Source: Pseudomonadota bacterium
Lineage (GTDB): Bacteria > Pseudomonadota > Alphaproteobacteria > Sphingomonadales > Sphingomonadaceae
NCBI GenBank assembly: GCA_023418595.1
Contig: JAEZZI010000006.1
Location: forward strand, 248,001-312,000
DNA: 64,000 bases
Direction of reading: 5' to 3'
The notes beneath the pieces were generated by a model. The model saw only the letters and a list, made by a program, of their open reading frames with translations. It was not told the DNA's origin and ran no database searches. This document shows, in pieces, positions 35,158 to 43,486 of this stretch (within the stretch, counting starts at the first letter, position 1; each line of letters opens with the position of its first letter). The position numbers and the translations under genes are program-made.

Positions 35158-35760
35158 ATGGAGCCTGAAGAACGATTGACCAAAATCGACAGCACGATGT
35201 TGGCGGAAGCTTTCCCCGTCGAGCACCGTGATCGAGGGCTACCCGCTGGAATGGCCGCCGCCACATTGCTTTCTGAAAGGCAATGGACCGAGCGGTTTTC
35301 GGTCAAGGTGAATCAGCAAAACGTGCTGCTCCCCTTCCGGCTGCATTTCGTAGGTCACGATTTGCCGATGGATAGCTGCGACCAAGCTTGGCTCTTCGCT
35401 CGTGCATTACAGACCCGCAGCAATGACGGTTACGAGCGTCAGCGCGCCGCCCGCGACTTGCTTGCACAGTTCGATGCGTGGTGCGCGCCATTCATTGTCG
35501 CGCTAATTGGAGAGTATCTTGTCGAGATTATGGACGACGTAGCCGCCGCGCTCACGCCCGAGGTAACCGCTGGGTTAGCCGAGTTCATCGCGCAAAATGG
35601 CGCGTATTGGGAGACCACCAAGCGGCGCGTTGTTAGTTACTGGAACGTCTATTACCGCCGGGTTTGCGCGAGCGAGACGCGCCGGGTTTACGCAAAGCCC
35701 GATTATGTCGGGTTCCGCCTCGTGGACTACCTCGAAAGAGCTGCTAACGGCGACGGGTAG
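35158..35760 (+). CDS. hypothetical protein, A/T-rich relative to neighbours
   Basis: The 200-residue protein has no family I recognise. It is helix-rich, with a GYERQRAARDLLAQFDAWCAP segment and a hydrophobic FIVALIGEYLVEIMDDVAAAL stretch near 115-135; the C-terminus has SYWNVYYRRVCASETRRVY. The gene body and the upstream 150 bases look less GC-rich than their surroundings, hinting at recent acquisition. It ends about 60 bases before the convergent DUF1244 gene. Confidence 0.5.
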   Translation: MEPEERLTKIDSTMLAEAFPVEHRDRGLPAGMAAATLLSERQWTERFSVKVNQQNVLLPFRLHFVGHDLPMDSCDQAWLFARALQTRSNDGYERQRAARDLLAQFDAWCAPFIVALIGEYLVEIMDDVAAALTPEVTAGLAEFIAQNGAYWETTKRRVVSYWNVYYRRVCASETRRVYAKPDYVGFRLVDYLERAANGDG

Positions 35761-35817
35761 AAGACGCGCTCAAATCGGCAGCGGGGTCGTTTGCCAACAG
35801 GCAGCTTCCCCCCAACC

Positions 35818-36201
35818 TCACCGCCCCGGATCGGCCATCGCGGGCGGATCGCTCGCCGGAAAGCTCTCCTCCAGCGCCTCGTCCAGCGCATCCTCGCGCG
35901 CATTGCGAGCGACGCTTTCTTCCATCCGCCGCAACTGGTCCTCGGTCGCGGGCGACTGATGCCGCGCTTTCCACTCCTCGGGCGGCATTCCGTGGATCAG
36001 CGTCCGCGCCGCGCGCTTGTCGAGCGGGTGGTCGGTCCCGGCGGACGCTTCTTCCACCCAGTCGGCCAGGCAATTGCGGCAGAACCCCGCCAGCCCCATC
36101 AGGTCGATATTCTGAGCGTCGCTGCGGTGGCGCAGGTGTCTGACCAATCGCCGGAAGGCGGCAGCGGCCACGGCGTCGTCCAATTCGTCGAGTTCGGCCA
36201 T
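35818..36201 (-). CDS. DUF1244 family protein
   Basis: The 127-residue product has the DUF1244 core: an AAFRRLVRHLRHRSDAQNID helix followed by LMGLAGFCRNCLADW with two conserved cysteines, then a tail ending in ESFPASDPPA. The family is small, alphaproteobacterial and of unknown function; the C-terminal peptide recurs in several unrelated small proteins. It is divergent from pyk, an arrangement seen in other alphaproteobacteria. Confidence 0.82.
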   Translation of the reverse strand: MAELDELDDAVAAAAFRRLVRHLRHRSDAQNIDLMGLAGFCRNCLADWVEEASAGTDHPLDKRAARTLIHGMPPEEWKARHQSPATEDQLRRMEESVARNAREDALDEALEESFPASDPPAMADPGR

Positions 36202-36278
36202 TTTCTTGGCTCCTTCCGGTTGATCCGTCGCAAATAGCGGTTAGACCAGCGACCGCACAAGAAGGCGGAACCCTCCCC

Positions 36279-37742
36279 ATGACCAAATCGATCCAGCCCC
36301 GCACCCGCAAGGTCCGCGTTCTCGCCACTCTCGGCCCCGCCAGCTCGACGCCGGAGATGATCGCGGCACTGTTCGACGCCGGTGCCGACGCCTTCCGCGT
36401 CAATATGAGCCACGGCGATCAGGGATCGAAGGTGCCGCTGATCCAGGCGATCCGCAGCCTGGAGAAGAAATATGGCCGCCCGACGACGATCCTCGCCGAT
36501 CTTCAGGGGCCGAAGCTGCGCGTCGGCAAGTTCGAAGGCGGGCGGACGATGCTGGAAACGGGCAAAACCTTCACCCTCGACCGCGACCCGACGCCCGGCG
36601 ACGCGACCCGCGTCGAGCTTCCCCATCGCGAGATTTTCGCCGCCATCGCGCGCGACGCGCGGCTGCTGCTCGACGACGGCAAGCTGGTGCTGCGTGTCAC
36701 CGATCACTCGGACGACCGCATCGAAACGGTGGTCGAGGTCGGCGGCGCGTTATCCAATTCCAAAGGCCTGAACGTCCCCGATGTCGTGCTGCCGATGGCC
36801 GCGCTCACCGAAAAGGATCGCAGCGACCTGGCCTTCGCGGTCGAGCAGAATGTCGACTGGATCGCGCTCAGCTTCGTCCAGCGCCCCGAGGATCTGGCCG
36901 AGGCGCGCAAGCTGATCGGCGGAAAGGCGGCACTGCTCGCCAAGATCGAAAAGCCCTCCGCCGTCGCGCGGCTGGATGAGATCGTCGAGGCGTGCGACGG
37001 CGTGATGGTCGCGCGCGGCGACCTCGGCGTCGAACTGCCGCCGCAATCGGTGCCGCCGATGCAGAAGCGCATCGTCGAGACCGCCCGTCGCCTGGGCCGC
37101 CCGGTGGTGGTCGCGACGCAGATGCTCGAATCGATGATTACCTCGCCCTCGCCCACCCGCGCGGAGGTGTCCGACGTCGCCACCGCGGTCTATGACGGCG
37201 CCGACGCGATCATGCTCTCGGCGGAAAGCGCGGCGGGTCAGTGGCCGGTCGAATCGGTCAGCATGATGAACGCCATCGCCGATGCGGTCGAACGCGACCC
37301 CGCGCATGGCGACCGCGTGCATTTCACCGTGATGCGCCCCGATCCGACGACGGCGGACGCGTTGGCCGAAGCGGCAAAGACGATCGCCGCGACGGTATCG
37401 GCCAGCGCAATCCTGTGCTTCACCATGTCCGGCTCCACCGCGCGCCGCATCGCGCGAGAACGCCCCGCGGTGCCGATCATGGTGCTGACCCCCAAGCACG
37501 AAACCGCCCGTCGCCTCGGCCTGCTCTGGGGCGCGCACGCCGTCCACACCCGCGATGTCGAATCCTTCGAGGAAATGGTCGCCAAGGCCAAGCGCATGGC
37601 GCTGCGCCACAATCTGGCAAAGGGCGGCGACCGCATCGTGGTGTGCGCAGGCGTGCCGTTCGGCGTGCCGGGATCGACCAACGTGCTGCACGTCGTTCAG
37701 ATCATCGGCGACGAGTTGAAGGGGTATAAGGGCGCGAACTGA
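36279..37742 (+). CDS. pyk: pyruvate kinase
   Basis: Pyruvate kinase makes pyruvate and ATP from phosphoenolpyruvate and ADP. The 487-residue product has the typical RVLATLGPASSTPEMI start, FRVNMSHG near 45, LADLQGPKLRVG near 70, LAKIEKP near 223-229, the GDLGVELP motif near 249 and ATQMLESM near 277. The C-terminal regulatory domain is complete. It is divergent from the DUF1244 gene and ends before a palindromic repeat. Confidence 0.97.
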   Translation: MTKSIQPRTRKVRVLATLGPASSTPEMIAALFDAGADAFRVNMSHGDQGSKVPLIQAIRSLEKKYGRPTTILADLQGPKLRVGKFEGGRTMLETGKTFTLDRDPTPGDATRVELPHREIFAAIARDARLLLDDGKLVLRVTDHSDDRIETVVEVGGALSNSKGLNVPDVVLPMAALTEKDRSDLAFAVEQNVDWIALSFVQRPEDLAEARKLIGGKAALLAKIEKPSAVARLDEIVEACDGVMVARGDLGVELPPQSVPPMQKRIVETARRLGRPVVVATQMLESMITSPSPTRAEVSDVATAVYDGADAIMLSAESAAGQWPVESVSMMNAIADAVERDPAHGDRVHFTVMRPDPTTADALAEAAKTIAATVSASAILCFTMSGSTARRIARERPAVPIMVLTPKHETARRLGLLWGAHAVHTRDVESFEEMVAKAKRMALRHNLAKGGDRIVVCAGVPFGVPGSTNVLHVVQIIGDELKGYKGAN

Positions 37743-37773
37743 CGGTCGCGTCCGTCCTTTCCTGGCCTCAAAC

Positions 37774-37849
37774 CGCCATCCCAGCGAAAGCTGGGATATC
37801 AAGCGGCGGCGCGATACGGCCTGATATTCCGGCCTTCGACGGGATGACA
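37774..37849. repeat. palindromic repeat downstream of pyk
   Basis: GCCATCCCAGCGAAAGCTGGGAT is itself a hairpin (37777-37798), and the right part, CCTGATATTCCGGCCTTCGACGGGATGACA, mirrors the left end loosely. It lies between the convergent pyk and nitroreductase genes and may serve as terminator for either. Confidence 0.65.
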
Positions 37850-37868
37850 TTCGGGCTGCGGGATAATG

Positions 37869-38558
37869 TTATTGGTGGAAGGTCGCGAACTCGTCGATCC
37901 CTACCCGCGGCACCGGCCAGTTGTTCACCGCTGCCTCCACATCGCGATACCCGATCGCCATCCCGGTAAACAGCATCTGGTTCTCTGGCAGCCCCAGGCA
38001 ATCCCCGATCGTCCTCGGCCACAGCGCCCATGCTTCCTGCGCGCAGCTGTCCAGCCCCGCCTCGACCAGCAACAGCATCAATGTTTGCAGGAACATGCCG
38101 CAATCCGACCATTGCGGCGGGCCATGATCGCGCTCGACGGTGCAGAACAGCCCGACCGGCGCGCCGAAGAATCGGAAATTCTCGGCGAACACCACCTGCC
38201 GCCGCGCGCGGTCGCCGCGCCCGATCCCCAGAGCATCGTACATCGCCGCACCGACGCCCCTGCGCCGATCGTCGAACCGCTCGGCCATGTCAGGCGGATA
38301 GACCGCATATTCCGCACCCTCCCCCATCGGCGCTTCGGCGACGCGGACGGCCATCAATGCTTTCAGCCGCGCCATCGCCTCGCCGGAGACGATGTGGATA
38401 TGCCACGGCTGGAGATTGCCGCCAGAAGGCGCGCGGCCTGCACGCTCGATCAGGATGCGGAGAAGCGACAGGTCCACCGGCTGGTCGGTGAACGCGCGAA
38501 TCGAGCGACGCTGCGCGACGGCTTGGGTAACGGAGAGGTACTGTTCTCGATCGGACAT
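37869..38558 (-). CDS. nitroreductase family FMN-dependent oxidoreductase
   Basis: The 229-residue product has the nitroreductase start RRSIRAFTDQPVD (17-29), the FMN phosphate and cofactor loop APSGGNLQPWHIHIV near 43-58, and GMFLQTLMLLLVEAGLDSCAQEAW near 155-180. Such enzymes reduce nitroaromatics, quinones or other small acceptors with NAD(P)H. The substrate is unknown. It ends 120 bases after pyk, convergent with it. Confidence 0.88.
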   Translation of the reverse strand: MSDREQYLSVTQAVAQRRSIRAFTDQPVDLSLLRILIERAGRAPSGGNLQPWHIHIVSGEAMARLKALMAVRVAEAPMGEGAEYAVYPPDMAERFDDRRRGVGAAMYDALGIGRGDRARRQVVFAENFRFFGAPVGLFCTVERDHGPPQWSDCGMFLQTLMLLLVEAGLDSCAQEAWALWPRTIGDCLGLPENQMLFTGMAIGYRDVEAAVNNWPVPRVGIDEFATFHQ

Positions 38559-38705
38559 CCCTTACCGTACCCCGGCGAAGGCCGGGGTCCAGTTGGAATG
38601 TCTCAAGTTACAGAGCGATACGATATCTAATGACTGGTGAATCCCCATCGCCGCCGCGTTATTTCATTGGCTTGAAGCGTTAAGCGGCGACGCTACACCC
38701 GTAGA

Positions 38706-39158
38706 ATGATCCGTCGTTATCGTTACTATCCCTGGAAAGCTCCCGGCTATTGGCTGTTCGCGGGGTTCGTGAGCTATCTGAGTGCCGCGCTTGCAGGACC
38801 CGGAGCCCCTCATCTGACAATCGGGACCGCCGTCTTAGCGTTGCTCGCTCTGCCCCGATGGCGATCGTTCGTGCTGATCGGGCGGACTGGTATGATCCTT
38901 TCTCCCGACCGAATGTATATTCGGGGCATCACAACCCGCTTCGGCATCCGCCGAGAGGACTGCATCATCAGTTCGATCATGCACGTCGGCGCGAAATACC
39001 AAATCAACATCTGGAAATTCGAAGATCTAAGGATCCAAAGCCGCCCGAAATATTTCTTCGGCGACGATTTTAATTTCGAAGGTCTCGCCTTGCAAAAATT
39101 TTCAAGTTCGCTGGGCCTTCGTCACCATCGAACGAGCGCTACACGACCAAAGAGCTAA
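38706..39158 (+). CDS. hypothetical membrane protein
   Basis: The 150-residue product has two hydrophobic segments (about 13-30 and 38-56) and a soluble beta-rich C-terminus (about 58-140) that begins LIGRTGMILSPDRMYIRG, a pattern reminiscent of membrane-tethered PH-like domains. No confident family. The gene is more A/T-rich than its neighbours. It converges on the HAD gene with a four-base overlap at the ends. Confidence 0.5.
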   Translation: MIRRYRYYPWKAPGYWLFAGFVSYLSAALAGPGAPHLTIGTAVLALLALPRWRSFVLIGRTGMILSPDRMYIRGITTRFGIRREDCIISSIMHVGAKYQINIWKFEDLRIQSRPKYFFGDDFNFEGLALQKFSSSLGLRHHRTSATRPKS

Positions 39159-39775
39159 AGCAGACCTACCCGCACCAGTTCTGCCCGCAACCTTGCCGCG
39201 TCGGTGAACAGCACCGCATGAATCCCCATCGCCGCCGCCGCGTCGATATTCGCCGCATTGTCGTCCACGAACAGCGCCTCTTCCGCGCGCAACCCGAACC
39301 GGTCGAGCGCGAGCGCGTAGATCGCGGGATCGGGCTTCACCAGCCGCTCGTCGCCCGACACCACGATATCGCGAAACCGGTCGAACAATACCGCATGCTT
39401 GGCGCGGAACGGCGGAAAGAACTCGCCCGAGAAATTGGTGATGCAGAACAAGGGCACGCCCGCCGCATCCAGTTCCTCGACGATGGCGTGCATCCCGGCG
39501 ATCGCGCCCGGAATCGTCTCGTCGAACCGCGCACCCCATGCCTCGATCAACTCGCGGTGATGCGGGTGCTCGGCAATAAGCTCGGCAGAGGTCTCCGCGA
39601 ACGGCCGCCCCGCATCATGCTGGAAATGCCATTCATGCGTGACGACATCGCGCAAAAACGCATCAAGCGCCCGATCATCGCTGATCAGGCGCTCATACAG
39701 GAACCGCGGGTCCCAATCGAACAACACCCGCCCCACATCGAAAATGACGGCGCTTGGGTGATTTCCGTCGTTCAT
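39155..39775 (-). CDS. HAD-superfamily hydrolase (HAD-IA, YihX-like)
   Basis: The 206-residue product has the haloacid dehalogenase motifs: nucleophile Asp13 in FDVGRVLFDWD, motif II threonine in CITNFS near 120, lysine in VKPDPAIY near 147 and the FVDDNAANIDAA acidic motif near 171. The DxG second position resembles the YihX/HAD-IA group of sugar-phosphate phosphatases. The substrate is unknown. It is the last gene before the rpmJ gene upstream. Confidence 0.9.
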   Translation of the reverse strand: MNDGNHPSAVIFDVGRVLFDWDPRFLYERLISDDRALDAFLRDVVTHEWHFQHDAGRPFAETSAELIAEHPHHRELIEAWGARFDETIPGAIAGMHAIVEELDAAGVPLFCITNFSGEFFPPFRAKHAVLFDRFRDIVVSGDERLVKPDPAIYALALDRFGLRAEEALFVDDNAANIDAAAAMGIHAVLFTDAARLRAELVRVGLL

Positions 39776-39887
39776 CTGATCGGTCGGGATTCAGTTCAGG
39801 ATGAGGCGAAAATGGTAGTTTTCGAGAACCGGCGCGCAGCGTGCTTCAGGCACGTGAGCACCGGAAGCGCAGAAAATCGCCGTTTGC

Positions 39888-39904
39888 AGCCCATCCTGGG
39901 CTGA
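39888..39904 (-). terminator. weak hairpin downstream of rpmJ
   Basis: CAGCCC-ATC-CTGGGCTG forms a short palindrome 12 bases beyond the rpmJ stop on the minus strand. No T run follows, so this is a tentative terminator. Confidence 0.3.
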
Positions 39905-39915
39905 AGACCGATCGA

Positions 39916-40041
39916 TCAGCCCTGGCGGGCTTTGAAGCGGCGATTGGTCTTGTTGATGACGTAGATGCGGCCACGACGACGGATCACGCGGTTGTCCCGG
40001 TGGCGATCCTTGAGCGACTTCAGGGAATTGACGATCTTCAT
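39916..40041 (-). CDS. rpmJ: 50S ribosomal protein L36
   Basis: A 41-residue gene, MKIVNSLKSLKDRHRDNRV followed by the basic RGRIYVINKTNRRFKARQG, matches the longer C-minus (zinc-free) L36 form of alphaproteobacteria, which lacks the cysteines of the zinc-binding type. L36 is a small protein of the large subunit. The gene is too short for many gene finders. It is a single gene with a spacer on both sides. Confidence 0.95.
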   Translation of the reverse strand: MKIVNSLKSLKDRHRDNRVIRRRGRIYVINKTNRRFKARQG

Positions 40042-40426
40042 GACCGATTCGTTTCTCAAATGCTGAATGACGGGGAATTTCGAGGCGCCCGCCTACGGAC
40101 GCGCCCCGCCAAAGTCAAGGCGGCTGGGCCGCTTTTCGCCATGCCCAACCCGTAGCCGTGCTCCTGCGAAAGCAGGAGCGCTGGGAAGCTGGCGAGCGCT
40201 TGCGGCCAAGGCTCCTGCTTTCGCAGGAATACGGCTCAGCCTCCCAAACCTGGTGTCGAGGGGCGCAGGCGCGAACGAACCTATCTTTGGCAATGTCGAA
40301 GGGTCCGCGGTTGACGGTATTGCCGAATGTCGATCCGTCCTGAGCCGCTTACCCGACGGCACCGCTCGACATCTCGTGCGTTGATGGGCGATGAAGCGTT
40401 GGTAAGCCGCGACGGGAGTTCGCACA
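40042..40426. other. 385-base intergenic region holding one palindromic repeat
   Basis: Apart from the palindrome at 40156-40234, nothing convincing is seen. The readings on both strands show no family likeness. The first part contains the probable rpmJ promoter/leader (minus) and the last 150 bases the upstream region of the DUF4136 gene (plus). No riboswitch-like fold is recognised. Confidence 0.5.
40156..40234. repeat. palindromic repeat (GCTCCTGCGAAAGCAGGAGC type)
   Basis: Left hairpin CCGTGCTCCTGCGAAAGCAGGAGC mirrors the right one, GCTCCTGCTTTCGCAGGAATACGG, over 30 bases of spacer. Both halves are also self-complementary (CTCCTGC/GCAGGAG). Confidence 0.88.
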
Positions 40427-41032
40427 ATGAAGCGTATCGCCAAACCCCTTTTGATCGCCGCGCTCGCGCTCGGCACTTCGGCCTGTATGACGACGCCGCG
40501 CGCGGGGCCGACCGATGTCACCCGCTATCATCTGGGCGCAGAGCAAATCCGCCCCGGCAGCTTCGCGGTAGAACCGCTCAGCACCACCGGCACGATGAGC
40601 CTGGAATATCAGGCCTATGGCGATGCCGTCGCGGGCGAATTGACTCGGCTCGGCTACACCCGCGTTGGTGAGGGGCTGCCATCCGATTACGTCGCGCAAG
40701 TGTCGTTCCGCCGCGCGCCCGCGGGCGTCATCCGCCAGCAATCGCCCTTCTCGATCGGGCTGGGCGGCGGCAGCTTCGGGCGCAATGTCGGCGTCGGTGG
40801 CGGGGTCAGCCTGCCCGTCGGCGGCGGGGGCCTGCGCGAAGTCACCGCGTCCGAACTCGCGGTCCAGCTTCGCCGCCGCAGCGATTCGACCGTGGTCTGG
40901 GAAGGCCGCGCGGTCGCCCAGTCGGTCGCGGGCACGCCCGATGCCGCCAACGAAGTCATGTCGGCAAAGCTCGCCTCCGCTCTGTTCAGGGGGTTCCCCG
41001 GCGACTCAGGGATCACTATCACGGTGAAATGA
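40427..41032 (+). CDS. DUF4136 family lipoprotein
   Basis: The 201-residue product has a signal peptide and lipobox TSAC (Cys20). It then has the DUF4136 pattern: DVTRYHLG, a strand SFAVEPL, and YVAQVSFRRAPAG, with a long Gly-rich loop (about 111-137), and ends in a conserved helix ANEVMSAKLASALFRGFPGDSG. DUF4136 lipoproteins are envelope proteins of unknown role. The stop overlaps the ATG of the M14 gene by four bases (ATGA). Confidence 0.85.
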   Translation: MKRIAKPLLIAALALGTSACMTTPRAGPTDVTRYHLGAEQIRPGSFAVEPLSTTGTMSLEYQAYGDAVAGELTRLGYTRVGEGLPSDYVAQVSFRRAPAGVIRQQSPFSIGLGGGSFGRNVGVGGGVSLPVGGGGLREVTASELAVQLRRRSDSTVVWEGRAVAQSVAGTPDAANEVMSAKLASALFRGFPGDSGITITVK

Positions 41033-42147
41033 CCATCCACATCTCGTCCGCCTTCGACAGCGGCAATATCCGCCTGGTCGGCCATGACGGCGACCGCATC
41101 GATCTGGAAATCGTCGCCGACCACCAGTCGGAATTTTTTCAGTGGTTCCATTTCCGGGCGGCGGGCGCGCGCGGACGCACCGTCACCTTTCGGATCATGA
41201 ATGCGGGCCAGTCGGCCTATGCGTTCGGCTGGCCCGGTTACCGCACGCGGGTCTCCACCGATCGTCAGGCGTGGCGGACCACCGACACTCATTATGCCGA
41301 CGGCGTGCTGAGCTTCACTTATGCGTTTGAGGGCGATGCGGCGTGGTTCGCCTATTTCGCGCCCTATTCGATGGAGCGGCATCACGATCTGGTCGCGCGG
41401 ATCGCGGCTCGACCCGGCGTACGTCATCGCCAGCTCGGCCAGACGCTCGACGGCCAGCCGCTCGACATGCTGACCATCGGCGAAGGGCCGAAATCGGTCT
41501 GGCTTTATGCCCGCCAGCATCCGGGCGAAAGCATGGCCGAATGGTGGGCCGAAGGCGCGCTGGAATGGTTGACCGATGCGGGCAATGCCAAGGCAAGCGC
41601 GCTGCTCGCCAAAGCCACTGTCCATGTCGTCCCCAACATGAATCCCGACGGATCGCGGCGCGGGCATCTGCGCACCAACGCGGTCGGCGTAAACCTCAAC
41701 CGCGAATGGCACGCACCGACGATGGACAGATCACCCGAGGTCGCGCTGGTGCTGGCTGCAATGGATGAAACCGGCGTCGATTTCGCGATGGACGTCCATG
41801 GCGACGAAGCGATCCCGGCGAATTTCCTCGCCGGCTTTGAAGGCATTCCGTCCTGGACCGACGAACTGGGCCAGAAATTCTACGATTTCGGCACCGCGCT
41901 CGAAGCCGAGACCCCGGATTTCCAGACCGAAAAGGGCTATGAAAAATCCGCGCCCGGACAGGCCAATCTGTCGATGTCGACCAATCAGCTCGCCGAACGC
42001 TTCGGCGCGGTTTCGATGACCCTCGAAATGCCGTTCAAGGATCACGATCCCAATGCCGACGCGGAATATGCGTGGTCGCCCGAACGGTCGAAGCGGCTCG
42101 CGCACGCTTGCCTCAAGGTCCTTGCCGACCGGATCGACCTGATTTGA
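41029..42147 (+). CDS. M14-family carboxypeptidase, cytosolic carboxypeptidase-like
   Basis: The 372-residue protein has the two-part layout of cytosolic carboxypeptidase-like M14 enzymes: an N-terminal beta-sandwich (about 1-115) and a zinc peptidase domain. The metal ligands are His164 and Glu167 in RQHPGES and His257 in DVHGDE. NMNPDGSRRG and GVNLNR (near 203-225) carry substrate-binding residues, and Glu in TLEMPFKD is the catalytic base. No signal peptide is seen. It is translationally coupled to the genes before and after, so the three likely share a transcript. Confidence 0.9.
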   Translation: MTIHISSAFDSGNIRLVGHDGDRIDLEIVADHQSEFFQWFHFRAAGARGRTVTFRIMNAGQSAYAFGWPGYRTRVSTDRQAWRTTDTHYADGVLSFTYAFEGDAAWFAYFAPYSMERHHDLVARIAARPGVRHRQLGQTLDGQPLDMLTIGEGPKSVWLYARQHPGESMAEWWAEGALEWLTDAGNAKASALLAKATVHVVPNMNPDGSRRGHLRTNAVGVNLNREWHAPTMDRSPEVALVLAAMDETGVDFAMDVHGDEAIPANFLAGFEGIPSWTDELGQKFYDFGTALEAETPDFQTEKGYEKSAPGQANLSMSTNQLAERFGAVSMTLEMPFKDHDPNADAEYAWSPERSKRLAHACLKVLADRIDLI

Positions 42148-42605
42148 TCGAGATACGCGAAGGCGGGCTGGACCTTCCGCAGGTTCAGGCTTTTCTCGCC
42201 GCGCATCTGACCAGCATGCGGGCCAATTCGCCCGCATGCAGCGTCCACGCGCTCGACCTGCCGGGGCTGCGTGCGCCGGGGATCGATTTCTGGACTGCGT
42301 GGCAGGGCGATGCGCTGATGGGATGCGGCGCTTTGAAGACGCTCGATCCGACCCACGGCGAAATCAAATCGATGCGCACCGCGCCCGAGCATCTCCGCTC
42401 CGGCGTCGGCGCGGCGATCGTCGGGCACATCATCGGCGTCGCGCGCGGCCGGGGGATGAAGCGTCTGAGCCTGGAAACCGGCACCGGCCCGGCATTCGAC
42501 GCCGCCCATTCACTCTACCGCCGCTTCGGCTTCACCGATTGCGCCGCGTTCGGCGACTATCCGGCCGACGATCCGTTCAGCCGCTTCATGTCGCGCGTGC
42601 TTTAG
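42144..42605 (+). CDS. GNAT family N-acetyltransferase
   Basis: The 153-residue product has GNAT features: a central EIKSMRTAPEHLRSGVGAAIVGHI segment with the acetyl-CoA pyrophosphate loop near 76-92, the LSLETG strand and FTDCAAFGDY. Such enzymes acetylate amines with acetyl-CoA; the substrate is unknown. TTG at 42144 overlaps the M14 stop (TTGA), giving the natural start; an upstream extension of the frame overlaps the M14 coding region. Confidence 0.88.
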   Translation: MIEIREGGLDLPQVQAFLAAHLTSMRANSPACSVHALDLPGLRAPGIDFWTAWQGDALMGCGALKTLDPTHGEIKSMRTAPEHLRSGVGAAIVGHIIGVARGRGMKRLSLETGTGPAFDAAHSLYRRFGFTDCAAFGDYPADDPFSRFMSRVL

Positions 42606-42646
42606 GCTAGGGCCGCGCGCGACACCCAGCAACAACGGGAGGCCCC

Positions 42647-43333
42647 ATGCCCACGCTCGTCCTGATCCGCCACGGCCAGTCGGCCTGGAATCTCGAAAAT
42701 CGTTTCACCGGCTGGTGGGACGTCGATCTGACCGAACAGGGTGTGCGCGAGGCATGGGAAGCGGGCGAGTTGATGAAGCAAAAGGGCCTCGATTTCGACC
42801 TGACCTTCACCAGCTTCCAGACCCGCGCGATCAAGACGCTCAACCTCGCACTGGAGGCGATGGGCCGCCTCTGGCTGCCCACGGTGAAGGACTGGCGGCT
42901 GAACGAGCGGCATTATGGCGGCCTTACCGGTCTCGACAAGGCGGAGACGGCGGCGCGGCACGGCGACGAGCAGGTGCATATCTGGCGTCGCAGCTTCGAC
43001 ATCCCGCCGCCGCTGCCCGAGGAAGGCTCACCCTGGGATCTGGCAAAGGATTTGCGCTACAAGGGCGTACCCATCCCCCAGACCGAAAGCCTGAAGAATA
43101 CGATCGAACGCGTGCTCCCCTATTGGGAAAGCGCGATCGTGCCCGAACTGAAAGCGGGCAAGCGCGTGCTGATTTCGGCGCACGGCAATTCACTGCGCGC
43201 GCTGGTCAAACATCTCTCGGGCATTTCCGACGACGAGATTGCCGCCCTGGAAATCCCGACCGGCAAGCCGTTCGTCTATGAACTCGACGACGCGCTGAAC
43301 GCAACCGACCGCTATTATCTGCACGAGCGTTGA
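42647..43333 (+). CDS. gpmA: 2,3-bisphosphoglycerate-dependent phosphoglycerate mutase
   Basis: The enzyme interconverts 3- and 2-phosphoglycerate in glycolysis. The 228-residue product has the phospho-histidine motif LIRHGQSAWN with His9, the RLNERHYGGLTG stretch near 84-95, the ALKAGK segment and the C-terminal SAHGNSLRAL with the second histidine. A GGGAGG site precedes ATG 42647. It stands alone downstream of the GNAT gene by 40 bases. Confidence 0.96.
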   Translation: MPTLVLIRHGQSAWNLENRFTGWWDVDLTEQGVREAWEAGELMKQKGLDFDLTFTSFQTRAIKTLNLALEAMGRLWLPTVKDWRLNERHYGGLTGLDKAETAARHGDEQVHIWRRSFDIPPPLPEEGSPWDLAKDLRYKGVPIPQTESLKNTIERVLPYWESAIVPELKAGKRVLISAHGNSLRALVKHLSGISDDEIAALEIPTGKPFVYELDDALNATDRYYLHER

Positions 43334-43486
43334 GGGCGACACCCAAACCCATCCTGTTATGCCGAACTTGTCGAAACATTGCCCGTTCTTCATGCCGACG
43401 CCAGCGCGGCGCCAAGAACGGACGGCGCTTGAACACGCTCAATGCGCAGGGTCGGATTCACGATCGTAGGGCCGCGCGCACGATCA

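Noticed and set aside
43345..43470. Gap between gpmA and tamB as a possible small RNA
   Set aside because: Holds a fragment of the GAACTTGTCGAAA-type repeat but no promoter-terminator pair; evidence insufficient.
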